Origin: Sphaerisporangium corydalis
GTDB lineage: Bacteria; Actinomycetota; Actinomycetes; Streptosporangiales; Streptosporangiaceae
DNA length: 55,494 bases
Direction of reading: 5' to 3'
Assembly: GCF_025506355.1 (NCBI RefSeq)
Contig: NZ_JANZYP010000067.1
Coordinates: 2,847 to 58,340 of the forward strand
The position numbers and the translations under genes were made by a program. The notes below the pieces were generated by a model that was not told where the DNA came from, ran no database searches, and saw only the letters and a program-made list of their open reading frames with translations. This document shows, in pieces, positions 27,555 through 35,270 of the stretch. How positions within the stretch are numbered: position 1 is the stretch's first letter; every line of letters begins with the position of its first letter.

Positions 27555-27706
27555 TCGATCACAGCCCGAGGCCCGCAGGGCATCGCCACAACGAGCGGCC
27601 CGGATCTCGCCCGGCCGCACGGGGTGCCCGGCGACGGGGTAACGATTCGGGTTTCGGCGGGCGTTTGCCCGGTTCATCCGCATTCGCGGATCTCTACCGC
27701 GTATCT

Positions 27707-27757
27707 ATGGGACCAACGAGGCGGAAGGGAAAGGCACACCGACTACCATCCTGTGCC
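27707..27757 (+). promoter_or_regulatory. conserved leaderless promoter of membrane cassette B
   Basis: TACCAT (27744-27749) lies 8 nt before the ATG at 27758. The 51-bp block is co-linear with 24054-24104, as described there. Confidence 0.65.
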
Positions 27758-28435
27758 ATGACGTCCACCCCTTCTGGCGGCCGCCCGCGCCGGCGACCGG
27801 TGCTCATACCGGTGCTGGTCGTCCTGGCCGCCGCGACCGTGGGAGTCAGCGCGGCGGCCGGCGGCCTCAAAGAGGCCCCCGAGAAGCCGCCGGAGCAGGC
27901 CGGCAAGGGCGCGGAGATCGACCAGGGCCGGATGGTCACCCGGTTCGACGACGCCGTGGTCCGCCTGGGCGGCAAGGACGGCATCGGCGTCTCCGACCGG
28001 CGCTACCTGCAGCTCGTCCTGAAGGTGACCAACAAGAGCGAGATCACCCTCCTCGCGCAGATGATGGACGACGCGCTCGTCGGGGTCAGGGCCGACGGGA
28101 AGCCGCTCGACGACCCCGCCTCGACGAACGTCACCGGCGGACCGCGCGTCGTGGCCGTCTCCGGAGGCCACTCCTACGGCCAGATGCACCCCGGCGTGCC
28201 GGCCACCGTCGTCCTGGCGTACGAGCTGCCGGAGGGCAAGCCGCCCCCCAAGAGCGTCCAGATCGACGCCGGCATGTACGCGTGGGCCGAGAGCTTCTTC
28301 TACAAGACGCACGAATGGCGGCTGGTCACCACGCCCGTCGCGCCCACGGCCGAGGACCGCGCGCACGGCAGGCAGTTCCACTACTCGCCCATCGTCGTCG
28401 CCCAGGTCACGCTGCCGGTCCGGGTGGAGGCGTGA
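27758..28435 (+). CDS. cassette B protein 1: membrane-anchored extracytoplasmic protein
   Basis: A 225-aa paralogue of the product at 24105. The N-terminal anchor is PVLIPVLVVLAAATVGVSAA, followed by GGLKEAPEKPPEQ and an exported domain with YLQLVLKVTNKSEITLLAQM, typical of an Ig-like strand pair, and a C-terminal VAQVTLPVRVEA. It opens a tightly packed three-gene unit (27758-29951) with one-base overlaps. Function unknown. Divergence from the cassette A protein is large, so the cassette duplication is old. Confidence 0.76.
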   Translation: MTSTPSGGRPRRRPVLIPVLVVLAAATVGVSAAAGGLKEAPEKPPEQAGKGAEIDQGRMVTRFDDAVVRLGGKDGIGVSDRRYLQLVLKVTNKSEITLLAQMMDDALVGVRADGKPLDDPASTNVTGGPRVVAVSGGHSYGQMHPGVPATVVLAYELPEGKPPPKSVQIDAGMYAWAESFFYKTHEWRLVTTPVAPTAEDRAHGRQFHYSPIVVAQVTLPVRVEA

Positions 28436-29088
28436 TGTCCGCCGCCCACGGCCTGGTACCCGAGGCGCCCGCCGCGCCGCTGCGTCCCCTCCCTCCGCGC
28501 CGCGTCCCGCTGTGGCGCAAGATCGTGGGAGGCGTCGTCGGCATCGCCCTGGTGAGCGCCGCGGTGTACGCCCAGACGTTCGTGCTGACCGCCGACGAGA
28601 AGAGCGACCCGCTGACCGTGTCCGGCGGCATGCACGACGAGCTGCGCACCTCCCACTTCTCCGCCCGGCTCGAACGTGTCGAGTTCGCCAGGACGGTGCG
28701 GGTGAAGAAGCAGTACAGCACCGACGACGCGAAGGCCGACGAGACGTTCATGATCGTCAAGGTCGGGCTGACGGCGCCCCGCAGGCCCACCCAGGTCACC
28801 TCGTTCGTGCTCACCGCCGACGGCCTGCGCTTCGAGCCGACCGACCGGGTGAGCCTGTCCGCGACGCTCGGCGACAAGTGGATCCAGCCGGGGTGGTGGC
28901 GCTCCGGGCTGTTCTTCTTCGACGTCCCCGCGGACAAGCTGGCCGGGGCCCGGGTCGTCGTCGCCGAGCCGAAGACGCTGTTCGGTGACGACTACATGCC
29001 GGAGACCTCGTTCGACCTCGGGTTCGACCGACCGAAGGCGCGCCAGATGGCCGGCGCCGCGAAGGACGTCTACGAGGTGAGCGGCTGA
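28435..29088 (+). CDS. cassette B protein 2: membrane-anchored extracytoplasmic protein
   Basis: A 217-aa paralogue of the product at 24758. A proline-rich cytoplasmic N terminus (about 28 residues) precedes the anchor IVGGVVGIALVSAAVYAQTF and an extracytoplasmic domain with SHFSARLERVEFA, TSFVLTADGLRFEPTDR and PGWWRSGLFFFDVP. Start and stop each overlap the neighbours by one base. Function unknown; the conserved WW and F-rich strand may be an interaction surface. Confidence 0.76.
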   Translation: MSAAHGLVPEAPAAPLRPLPPRRVPLWRKIVGGVVGIALVSAAVYAQTFVLTADEKSDPLTVSGGMHDELRTSHFSARLERVEFARTVRVKKQYSTDDAKADETFMIVKVGLTAPRRPTQVTSFVLTADGLRFEPTDRVSLSATLGDKWIQPGWWRSGLFFFDVPADKLAGARVVVAEPKTLFGDDYMPETSFDLGFDRPKARQMAGAAKDVYEVSG

Positions 29089-29951
29089 TGAGCGACCAGA
29101 ACCCCGAGGACACCGGCGTCTGGAGCCCGCCCGCGGCCGAGCCGTCCTGGTTCACCCCGTCCAAGCGGCTGCCCCGGCCGGACGCGAGGGTGTGGCCGCC
29201 CCCGGAGCGGGAGCCGCGCGGCTCCTCCACGGTGCCGATCCCCGTCATCGAGGACGGCCCGGCGCCGCGCCGCCCGACGTGGCCGCCGCCGGTCCCGACG
29301 CCCCCCGCCCCCGTGCCGCAGCCCTTCACCCGGCCCCCGTTCAGCGGGCCCCCGGTGCCGCCCTCGGCCGCCGCCGCGGTTCCGGCCCCGCCCGCGCCGC
29401 CCGCGCCGGCAGCGCCGCCGCCCAAACGGCGGCGGGCGCCGATCCCCAAAGTGGCCAAGATCGGGCTGCAGATCGCCGGCGCCGTCGGCCTGACCGCCGC
29501 CTTCCTGGCGATGCGCGGGTACGACGCGCTTCAGCGGTACGAGAAGGACGTGCCGCCCGCCAACGTCCAGCAGGTCTCGGCGGGGCAGGAGGCGACGCTG
29601 GCGGACGCCAAGTGGCGGCTCATCGGCGTGTCCACCATGACCGACCCGCAGGCGGCCCAGCAGCCCGGCCGCACGATGCTGCGCATCGAACTGCAGGCCA
29701 CCCCGCTGAACGCCGACGGCACCAGGTTCGCGCTCACCCCGCCGGGCCTCTACTTGGCCGACAAGGCGGGCCGCACGTGGATGGTCGAGCCGTGGAAGTC
29801 GCCGGAGAAGCTCACGCCCGGCGTCGCCGGGCGGTTCACCTTGATCAGCCTGGTGCCCAAGGAGATGGTGGACCAGGTCGAGCTGACGCTGTGGCCGAAC
29901 CCGTACCTGGGAAGGCAGCAGTCGGGCGACGCTCTGCGGTTCGACCGCTGA
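29088..29951 (+). CDS. cassette B protein 3: proline-rich membrane-anchored protein
   Basis: A 287-aa paralogue of the product at 25512. Roughly 115 N-terminal residues are proline/alanine-rich and disordered (for example VPTPPAPVPQPFTRPPFSGP). They are followed by KRRRAPIPK, a transmembrane helix (IAGAVGLTAAFLAMRG) and an extracytoplasmic domain ending ALRFDR. The proline-rich tail is likely cytoplasmic and may bind a partner. The last 107 nt overlap the facing gene. Confidence 0.72.
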   Translation: MSDQNPEDTGVWSPPAAEPSWFTPSKRLPRPDARVWPPPEREPRGSSTVPIPVIEDGPAPRRPTWPPPVPTPPAPVPQPFTRPPFSGPPVPPSAAAAVPAPPAPPAPAAPPPKRRRAPIPKVAKIGLQIAGAVGLTAAFLAMRGYDALQRYEKDVPPANVQQVSAGQEATLADAKWRLIGVSTMTDPQAAQQPGRTMLRIELQATPLNADGTRFALTPPGLYLADKAGRTWMVEPWKSPEKLTPGVAGRFTLISLVPKEMVDQVELTLWPNPYLGRQQSGDALRFDR

Positions 29952-31323
29952 CCGCCGGGCCGCCGGCCTCGTGGCCGGCACCGGCGGGGGCGGCGCCGTA
30001 CCGCGGCTCGCCGAGCGCCTGACGAGGTCCCTCGGGGCCGGCCGCCTGTGCGGCGGACGCGAGGGCGCGCCGCCGGCGTTCCGCGCCGGCGGCGACGTCG
30101 AACGTGGCGGCCAGCAGGCAGGTGGTGAGCACCGTGACCGCGAGGTCGACGGCGAAGTTGATCGGGACGAAGACGACGTCCCAGTACAGCACCGGGTAGT
30201 CGTTGCCGGCCAGGTACTCAAGGCCGCGGGCCGCGTAGCCCTCGCCGACCTTGATCCCGGCGAAGCACAGGGCGAACATCCCGAACAGCGGCGCGCCGGC
30301 CCGTACGACCAGGCGCATGGTGTTGGCCAGCGCCACCCAGTGGGCCCAGCGGCCGAAGAACGCCGTCAGGAGCTGGCGGGTGAGGGAGTGGGTGCGCCTG
30401 TTGATCGCCCGGGTCGCCTGCTCGGCCGTCGTCTCCAGCCGCGTGCCCTTGATCACGGTCGTGGCGTCCTCGGCGTACGCGCCGTACATCAGGATGGCGA
30501 CGGTCAGCCAGGCGGCGGGCAGCACCAGCGCGTCCCAGGCGAACGGCCTGATCGCGCCGATCGTGGCCCAGAACGCCTCCCAGCCGGGGATGATCCGCTC
30601 CATGCCGGCGACGACGTCGTTCCACCAGTTCACGATCGAGCGGCTGCCGATCCAGGCGCCGCGCGAGGCGATGACCTGCAGGCCGTAGTAGACGAAGGCG
30701 AGTTCGCAGAACGCCAGGGCGATGGCCGCCGGGCGGTTCCCCCGCTTCTCGTGCAGCAGCATGAAGACGTACCGCCCGAGGAAGGCGGCGATCATGATGA
30801 TCAGCGTGATGTTGAAGCTCAGCGAGGTGAGCCCCATCGCCGTGTCCGTCGGCTGGCCGGTGGTCAGGTCGGCGAAGGCGCCGAGGTACCCCTTCTCCCC
30901 GCTCTGCCGCTTGATGTCGGTGGTGAGGAAGGCGCGCACATCGTCCAGGTCCCACCGCCAGGCCAGGTAGAGCGCCACGAAGGGGACGATGACCCGGCTC
31001 AGGCCGCCGACGAACCCCTCGTCCTCCTCGCCGTCCGCGCGCCGCGCGCGGATCTCCGACAGGGAGCCGCGCAGGGTGTGGAACATGCCGACGCTGACGA
31101 CCATGCTGGCCATGACCATGATCACGAAGATCAGCATCGTCAGCGTGAGGCGCAGGTCGCGCATGGAGCCGTGGGACAGGTCGGTGCCGCCGGCGAGCAG
31201 GCCGAACCGCACGAGCTGTCCCGCCGAGTACCACATGACCAGGGGCAGCAGGCACCGCCCGGCCAGGCGCAGCGTGTGCAGCGGCAGCGACCAGGCCGAC
31301 GGGATGCGGATGGATTCGGACAT
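29845..31323 (-). CDS. cassette B protein 4: multi-pass membrane protein
   Basis: A 492-aa paralogue of the product at 26177 with the same series of hydrophobic segments (LTMLIFVIMVMASMVVSVGM, VIVPFVALYLAW, LIIMIAAFLGRYVFMLL, VTVLTTCLLAATFDVAA). It has a C-terminal extension of about 75 basic/proline/alanine-rich residues absent from the cassette A protein. That tail is read from sequence antisense to the facing gene and overlaps it by 107 nt, so its end is uncertain. The start MSES at 31323 has TAGGAT 7 nt upstream (31331-31336). Confidence 0.76.
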   Translation of the reverse strand: MSESIRIPSAWSLPLHTLRLAGRCLLPLVMWYSAGQLVRFGLLAGGTDLSHGSMRDLRLTLTMLIFVIMVMASMVVSVGMFHTLRGSLSEIRARRADGEEDEGFVGGLSRVIVPFVALYLAWRWDLDDVRAFLTTDIKRQSGEKGYLGAFADLTTGQPTDTAMGLTSLSFNITLIIMIAAFLGRYVFMLLHEKRGNRPAAIALAFCELAFVYYGLQVIASRGAWIGSRSIVNWWNDVVAGMERIIPGWEAFWATIGAIRPFAWDALVLPAAWLTVAILMYGAYAEDATTVIKGTRLETTAEQATRAINRRTHSLTRQLLTAFFGRWAHWVALANTMRLVVRAGAPLFGMFALCFAGIKVGEGYAARGLEYLAGNDYPVLYWDVVFVPINFAVDLAVTVLTTCLLAATFDVAAGAERRRRALASAAQAAGPEGPRQALGEPRYGAAPAGAGHEAGGPAVSGRTAERRPTAAFPGTGSATASARPGPPSPWAPG

Positions 31324-31475
31324 CCGGTGCATCCTATCGACGGCACCCCAGGCGTCGCAGCCGCATCATCAGAACGAGACCCACCCGGTGCCGGGCCCCT
31401 ATTACGGCCTCCCGCCGGGTGCCCGCGATCGGAGCGTACGGCCACGGACGCGTGAAAGGCCCGGAACGCGCGAGA

Positions 31476-31505
31476 GGCCGGTGTCCCGTAACCGGGACGC
31501 CGGCC
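31476..31505 (-). terminator. terminator of the sulfurtransferase operon
   Basis: GGCCGGTGTCCCG and CGGGACGCCGGCC form a 13-bp stem with one G-T pair around a 4-nt loop, 53 nt beyond the DUF1416 stop. Confidence 0.65.
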
Positions 31506-31558
31506 CTCCGCGTCTCAAGCCCGCTCGCCGCCCCGGCGGCGAGGCTAACGGCCGGTCG

Positions 31559-31858
31559 TCAGACGGCGACCTGGAGCTGGGAGACCTCGCCGAGGCGGGC
31601 CTCCACCGCGACGTCCTTGCTCACGCCGCCGCCCGCGATGATGCGGACGGTCCAGGAGCCCGGCGCGGCGAAGAAGCGGAAGATGCCCTCGTCGGACACC
31701 ACCACCTCGCCGGTGAACTCGCCGGAATGGTCCAGCAGGCGAGCGTACGCCGTGCCGGCGCCGGTGACGACGCCCTGGATGACGGCCTGGGTCGAAAGAT
31801 CGATCCCGGCCGGCAGCGTGACGGTCTGCTCCGGTGCTGCGCAACCTTGGATGGTCAT
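31559..31858 (-). CDS. DUF1416 domain protein (SseC-like)
   Basis: A 99-aa protein of the DUF1416 family, known in mycobacteria as SseC and always paired with a CysA/SseA-type sulfurtransferase. It is predicted to be a small transthyretin-like beta sandwich: LPAGIDLSTQAVIQGVVTG, YARLLDHSGEFTGEVVVSDE and FRFFAAPGSWTVRII. There is no signal peptide. Its ATG overlaps the sulfurtransferase stop by one base (TGATG). The molecular role is not established. Confidence 0.92.
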   Translation of the reverse strand: MTIQGCAAPEQTVTLPAGIDLSTQAVIQGVVTGAGTAYARLLDHSGEFTGEVVVSDEGIFRFFAAPGSWTVRIIAGGGVSKDVAVEARLGEVSQLQVAV

Positions 31859-32697
31859 CAGCGGGCCTCCCCCAACTCGATCGGCACGCCGACAAGCGAG
31901 CCGTACTCGGTCCACGAACCGTCGTAGTTCTTCACGTTCGCCTGGCCGAGGATCTCGTGCAGCACGAACCAGGTGTGGGCGGAACGCTCGCCGATGCGGC
32001 AGTAGGCGATCGTGTCCTTGCCGAAGTCGACGCCCTCGCCGGAGTACAGCGAGCGCAGGTCCTCGTCGGACTTGAAGGTGCCGTCGTCGTTCGCGGCCTT
32101 GGACCACGGGACGTTGCGCGCGGTCGGGATGTGGCCGCCGCGCTGCGCCGCCTCCTGCGGGAGGTGGGCCGGGGCCAGCAGCTTGCCGGAGAACTCGTCG
32201 GGCGAGCGGACGTCGACCAGGTTCAGCTTGCCGATCGCCGCCAGGACGTCGTCGCGGAAGGCCCGCAGCGACAGGTCCTGGTCCTTGGCGGAGTACTGGG
32301 TCGCCGGGCGGGCGGCGGCCTCGGTGACGAGCTCGCGGGAGTCCAGCTCCCACTTCTTGCGCCCGCCGTCGAGCAGCCGGACGTTCTGGTGACCGTAGAG
32401 CTTGAAGTACCAGTACGCGTACGCGGCGAACCAGTTGTTGTTGCCACCGTAGAGGACCACGGTGTCGTCGTTGCCGATGCCCCGAGCCGACAGAAGGGCC
32501 TGGAAGCCCTCACGGTCCACGAAGTCGCGGCGGACCGGGTCCTGCAGATCCTGCTTCCAATCGATCTTCACGGCACCACGGATGTGGCCCTTGTCATAGG
32601 CGCTGGCGTCCTCGTCGACTTCGACGAGCACGACGCCAGAGGTGTCGAGGTTGGCCTCGACCCAGTCGGCGTCCACCAGTACGGCGGAGCGGCTCAT
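31858..32697 (-). CDS. thiosulfate/3-mercaptopyruvate sulfurtransferase (two-domain rhodanese)
   Basis: A 279-aa cytoplasmic rhodanese that transfers sulfane sulfur from thiosulfate or mercaptopyruvate to acceptors such as cyanide or thiols. The N-terminal domain is inactive (KIDWKQDLQDPVRRDFVD). The C-terminal domain carries the catalytic cysteine in IAYCRIGERSAHTWF, about residue 233. GGAGG lies upstream of the ATG. It corresponds to CysA2/SseA (Rv0815c) in M. tuberculosis and lies between DUF4395 and DUF1416 genes in one operon, downstream of a cysteine-containing leader ORF. Confidence 0.95.
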   Translation of the reverse strand: MSRSAVLVDADWVEANLDTSGVVLVEVDEDASAYDKGHIRGAVKIDWKQDLQDPVRRDFVDREGFQALLSARGIGNDDTVVLYGGNNNWFAAYAYWYFKLYGHQNVRLLDGGRKKWELDSRELVTEAAARPATQYSAKDQDLSLRAFRDDVLAAIGKLNLVDVRSPDEFSGKLLAPAHLPQEAAQRGGHIPTARNVPWSKAANDDGTFKSDEDLRSLYSGEGVDFGKDTIAYCRIGERSAHTWFVLHEILGQANVKNYDGSWTEYGSLVGVPIELGEAR

Positions 32698-32711
32698 TGG
32701 GAAACCTCCGG

Positions 32712-33122
32712 TTATCGGGTTGCGGCGGGCATTAGGCGGCGGATGAAGAGGTACATTTCGCAGCCCAGGCAGAAGCCGAAGGCCGCGTTCAGGAAGGCGG
32801 CCATGAGGGCCGCGGCGGTCGCGCCGAGCGCGAGGGGAGTGACCTGCGCGGCGAAGCCGGCCACCCCGGCGAGGGCGAACACCAGGCCCACACCCTGCGC
32901 GAAGCGGGGCGGGGCGGCGTCCTCCATCTCCGCGGGCGGGCCGATCCTCGGCCGTACCAGCCGCTTGAACACCAGCCCGTACGGCGCCGTTCCGGCGACC
33001 CCCAGGGCGAAGACGACGCCCTGGGCCAGCAGCAGCCAGACGTTGCCCGTGATCAGGACCAGCGCCAGGATGAGCGTCGTCACGGCCGCGGAAAAGCGCG
33101 TGCTTCTTGGATCAACCTGCAT
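32712..33122 (-). CDS. DUF4395 membrane protein
   Basis: A 136-aa integral membrane protein with four hydrophobic segments and the diagnostic NAAFGFCLGCEMYLF near the C terminus; its CLGC pair suggests thiol or sulfur chemistry. The ATG at 33122 follows AGGAG 6 nt upstream; a longer in-frame reading to 33170 lacks a site. It leads the DUF4395-sulfurtransferase-DUF1416 operon, with 14 bp to the next gene. It may move sulfur compounds or support thiosulfate handling, but this is only an inference from linkage. Confidence 0.9.
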   Translation of the reverse strand: MQVDPRSTRFSAAVTTLILALVLITGNVWLLLAQGVVFALGVAGTAPYGLVFKRLVRPRIGPPAEMEDAAPPRFAQGVGLVFALAGVAGFAAQVTPLALGATAAALMAAFLNAAFGFCLGCEMYLFIRRLMPAATR

Positions 33123-33238
33123 GGCGGGATGCTCCTGAAGGGATCGTGCCGAAAGACAAGGACCAGGCACTTTTCAGACCGGTGCGGCGGGAGGCACCCG
33201 CGTGATCTCGGCGCGGCGGTAAAGCCGGGAGATCGCCC

Positions 33239-33322
33239 TCAGGCCATACGACAGAGCGCGGTGGCCACGCGGCAGAAGTCAACCGCGCGCCGCTTCGTCA
33301 GCAGCTCCGTCCAGGGCGTCAT
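33239..33322 (-). CDS. cysteine-containing leader peptide (attenuator uORF), 27 aa
   Basis: The ORF starts with ATG at 33322 and ends with TGA at 33239. Its core RRAVDFCRVATALCR has two cysteines and fits the short actinobacterial leader peptides (pattern RRxVDxxRVAxALC) I recall in front of sulfur-assimilation genes. The promoter places the transcript start at the ATG, so the peptide would be translated first. About 116 nt of structured RNA separates it from the DUF4395 gene. Ribosome stalling at Cys codons under cysteine shortage is the expected mechanism. Confidence 0.72.
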   Translation of the reverse strand: MTPWTELLTKRRAVDFCRVATALCRMA

Positions 33323-33329
33323 GTCCACG

Positions 33330-33358
33330 ACAGTACCCGCCGTCTCGCCATCTGTCAC
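33330..33358 (-). promoter_or_regulatory. promoter of the leader peptide/sulfurtransferase operon
   Basis: GTGACA (33353-33358) and TACTGT (33330-33335) are spaced 17 nt apart. The -10 ends 7 nt before the leader ATG, predicting a leaderless mRNA. The -35 overlaps the end of the thioredoxin gene. Confidence 0.7.
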
Positions 33359-33819
33359 GTCGCGTCCGTTTCATGAGATGCGGTGAAACCCAGGGCCGCG
33401 ATGACGTCGGCCTTGCGCGGTTGACCGGACGCTTTCTTGGTCACGCGGCCCGCGCCGTCGAGCACCAGGACCGTCGGCGTGCGCATGATGTCGAACCGCC
33501 GGACCAGGTCGAGCCGGGACTCCGCGTCGATCTCCACGTGCCGCACGCCTGGCACCATCCCGGAGACCTCCGAGAGGATGCGGCGGGTCGCGCGGCAGGG
33601 CTGGCAGAAGGCCGTGGAGAACTGGACCAGCGTGGCCCGCTCGCCCAGCTCCTCGCCGAGCTCGCCGGCGGCGACCACGTCCATGTCCCTCCTCACCCCG
33701 CGCACGGCGCCATTACGCCGCCGCATCACCAGTCCGGCGACGGTTCCGGCGGCGAGCGTCGCGCAGAGCACCAGCAGGCCTGTCATCGCCAGCCACAACA
33801 CGACCCGTCCTGCCGCCAT
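33355..33819 (-). CDS. membrane-anchored thioredoxin-family protein
   Basis: A 154-aa thioredoxin-fold protein. An N-terminal signal anchor (VVLWLAMTGLLVLCATLAAG) is followed by a thioredoxin domain with active site FCQPCR (about residues 70-75) and the cis-proline in MRTPTVLVLDGAG. CQPC is unusual but within the family. It corresponds to ThiX (Rv0816c), next to lmeA and the sulfurtransferase in M. tuberculosis. Because its domain follows a single anchor, orientation is uncertain, though extracytoplasmic is likely. It ends the lmeA-sigma-anti-sigma transcription unit. Confidence 0.9.
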   Translation of the reverse strand: MAAGRVVLWLAMTGLLVLCATLAAGTVAGLVMRRRNGAVRGVRRDMDVVAAGELGEELGERATLVQFSTAFCQPCRATRRILSEVSGMVPGVRHVEIDAESRLDLVRRFDIMRTPTVLVLDGAGRVTKKASGQPRKADVIAALGFTASHETDAT

Positions 33820-33903
33820 TCCCGGCGCGGGGAAACCCGCGCGGGCCGATCTCCGTGGAGCCGCCTGGGCCGGTTTCCGTCCACGGGCGCGGCGGTCGCG
33901 CGG

Positions 33904-34722
33904 TCAGGGCAGGTAGATCGACAGCAGGCGCTTGCCGGTGGAGGCGCGGATGTCGAAGCTGCGGATCCGGTCGATGGTCAGCTCGGTGTGCCCGACGAAC
34001 TCGGCCGGTCCCCCGTGGTACTCCGCGAGGTCGACCGTCCAGCTCCCCGCCGGGGAGCGGGTGCCGTCGGTCGCCACGGCGGTCACCCTGCAGGAGGTGC
34101 CGTCGGCGATGCCGGACAGGGCGATCTGGATGGTCGTGCCCTCCTCGCCGGGCGTCAGGCTGAGCTCGGCGTGGATCCGCCCGTTGGTCGCGGTCACCGG
34201 GGCCCGCCGCCCGGCGTCGTCGGGCACCGGGACGGTGCCCGACGGGTCCTGCTTCAGCATGGACGAGGCGGACGCGCGGGGAGTGGACAGCATGGCCTCG
34301 TTGCCGGGGGACTCCTGGCTGGTGCCGCTCGCGGCCCCGTTGTCGCTCATGGTGCTGCTCGCGGGCGCCGCGACCGTGCTCGCGTCCCTGGTCCTGCCTC
34401 CCACGGCCAGCCACGCCGTGCCGCCGAGCACGACGGTGACCAGGCCGGCCGCCAGGCCCATGAACAGCCGGTTCAGCCGGTGGCGCCTGGCCGAGGCGGT
34501 GATCAGGCGGTCGAGCACGGCCTGCGGCGGGCTGGCGACCTGCTCTATGTCCTCCTCCGAGACCCGGCCGAGCAGCGCCGCGAGGCCGCTGAGCTCGTCG
34601 AACTCGGCCTGGCATTCCGGGCACGTGGCCAGATGGGTCTCGACGCCGGCGGCCTCCTCGGGGTCCAGCGCCCCGACCATGTACACGCCGAGCGACATCC
34701 GCATCTCCTCGCACGGGCTCAT
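33904..34722 (-). CDS. zinc-binding (ZAS) anti-sigma factor
   Basis: A 272-aa single-pass membrane anti-sigma factor. The N-terminal zf-HC2/ZAS domain has C4, H30, C34 and C37 (THLATCPECQ), the full signature of redox-responsive anti-sigmas. A transmembrane helix lies near residues 88-107 (MGLAAGLVTVVLGGTAWLAV). The extracytoplasmic part begins with a Ser/Thr/Ala-rich linker and ends in a beta-rich domain. It overlaps the sigma gene by ATGA, so the pair is made stoichiometrically. Oxidation of the cysteines or a signal at the outer domain would release the sigma factor. Confidence 0.9.
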   Translation of the reverse strand: MSPCEEMRMSLGVYMVGALDPEEAAGVETHLATCPECQAEFDELSGLAALLGRVSEEDIEQVASPPQAVLDRLITASARRHRLNRLFMGLAAGLVTVVLGGTAWLAVGGRTRDASTVAAPASSTMSDNGAASGTSQESPGNEAMLSTPRASASSMLKQDPSGTVPVPDDAGRRAPVTATNGRIHAELSLTPGEEGTTIQIALSGIADGTSCRVTAVATDGTRSPAGSWTVDLAEYHGGPAEFVGHTELTIDRIRSFDIRASTGKRLLSIYLP

Positions 34723-35270
34723 GGCGCGAGCCCCCGCTCTTCCAGCGCCAGTTTCAGCGCGCGAAGGGCATAGTACGTCCGTGATTTGACCGTGCCGACG
34801 GGGATGCCCAGCGACTCCGCGGCCTCCTTCACCGAGCGGCCCCGGTAGTAGGTCTCCAGCAGCACGGCGCGGTGCTCGGGCCGCAGGGCGGCGATGGCGT
34901 CGGCGACGCCCCAGGACTCGACGGCGCGGTCCAGTTCATCCTCGGCGGGCACCACGGCCAGGGCGTCGTCGGTGGTCTCCTGCGGGCGGGACCTGCGGGC
35001 GCGGTGGTGGTCGACGACCAGGTTGCGGGCGACGGTGAACAGCCATGCCCGCACCGGCCGGTCGGCCAGCGCGTCAGGGTGCCGCCACGCCCGTAACAGC
35101 GTCTCCTGTACCACGTCCTCCGCCTTGCCCGGATCACCCGTGAGTCGCAACACGTAACCATAAAGTGACCCCGCGTGCTCCGCGAAAAGCGTTCGTATCA
35201 GCTGCTCGTCGGCGGTTCCGGCGTGGCTCACATCTTCACGACGTACGAGGGGGAGGTCCGGTTCAGTCAC
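34719..35270 (-). CDS. ECF-type RNA polymerase sigma factor (SigL/SigK-like)
   Basis: A 183-aa ECF sigma factor. Region 2 spans about residues 25-95 (LYGYVLRLTGDPGKAEDVVQ then PVRAWLFTVARNLVVDHHR). Region 4 carries LRPEHRAVLLETYYRGRSVK and the HTH SLGIPVGTVKSRTYYALRAL. It lacks C-terminal extensions. The gene starts inside the 3' end of lmeA (8-nt overlap) and ends inside the anti-sigma start, so lmeA, sigma, anti-sigma and thioredoxin form one unit. Autoregulation is likely, but I did not find a convincing ECF promoter. Confidence 0.93.
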   Translation of the reverse strand: MTEPDLPLVRREDVSHAGTADEQLIRTLFAEHAGSLYGYVLRLTGDPGKAEDVVQETLLRAWRHPDALADRPVRAWLFTVARNLVVDHHRARRSRPQETTDDALAVVPAEDELDRAVESWGVADAIAALRPEHRAVLLETYYRGRSVKEAAESLGIPVGTVKSRTYYALRALKLALEERGLAP

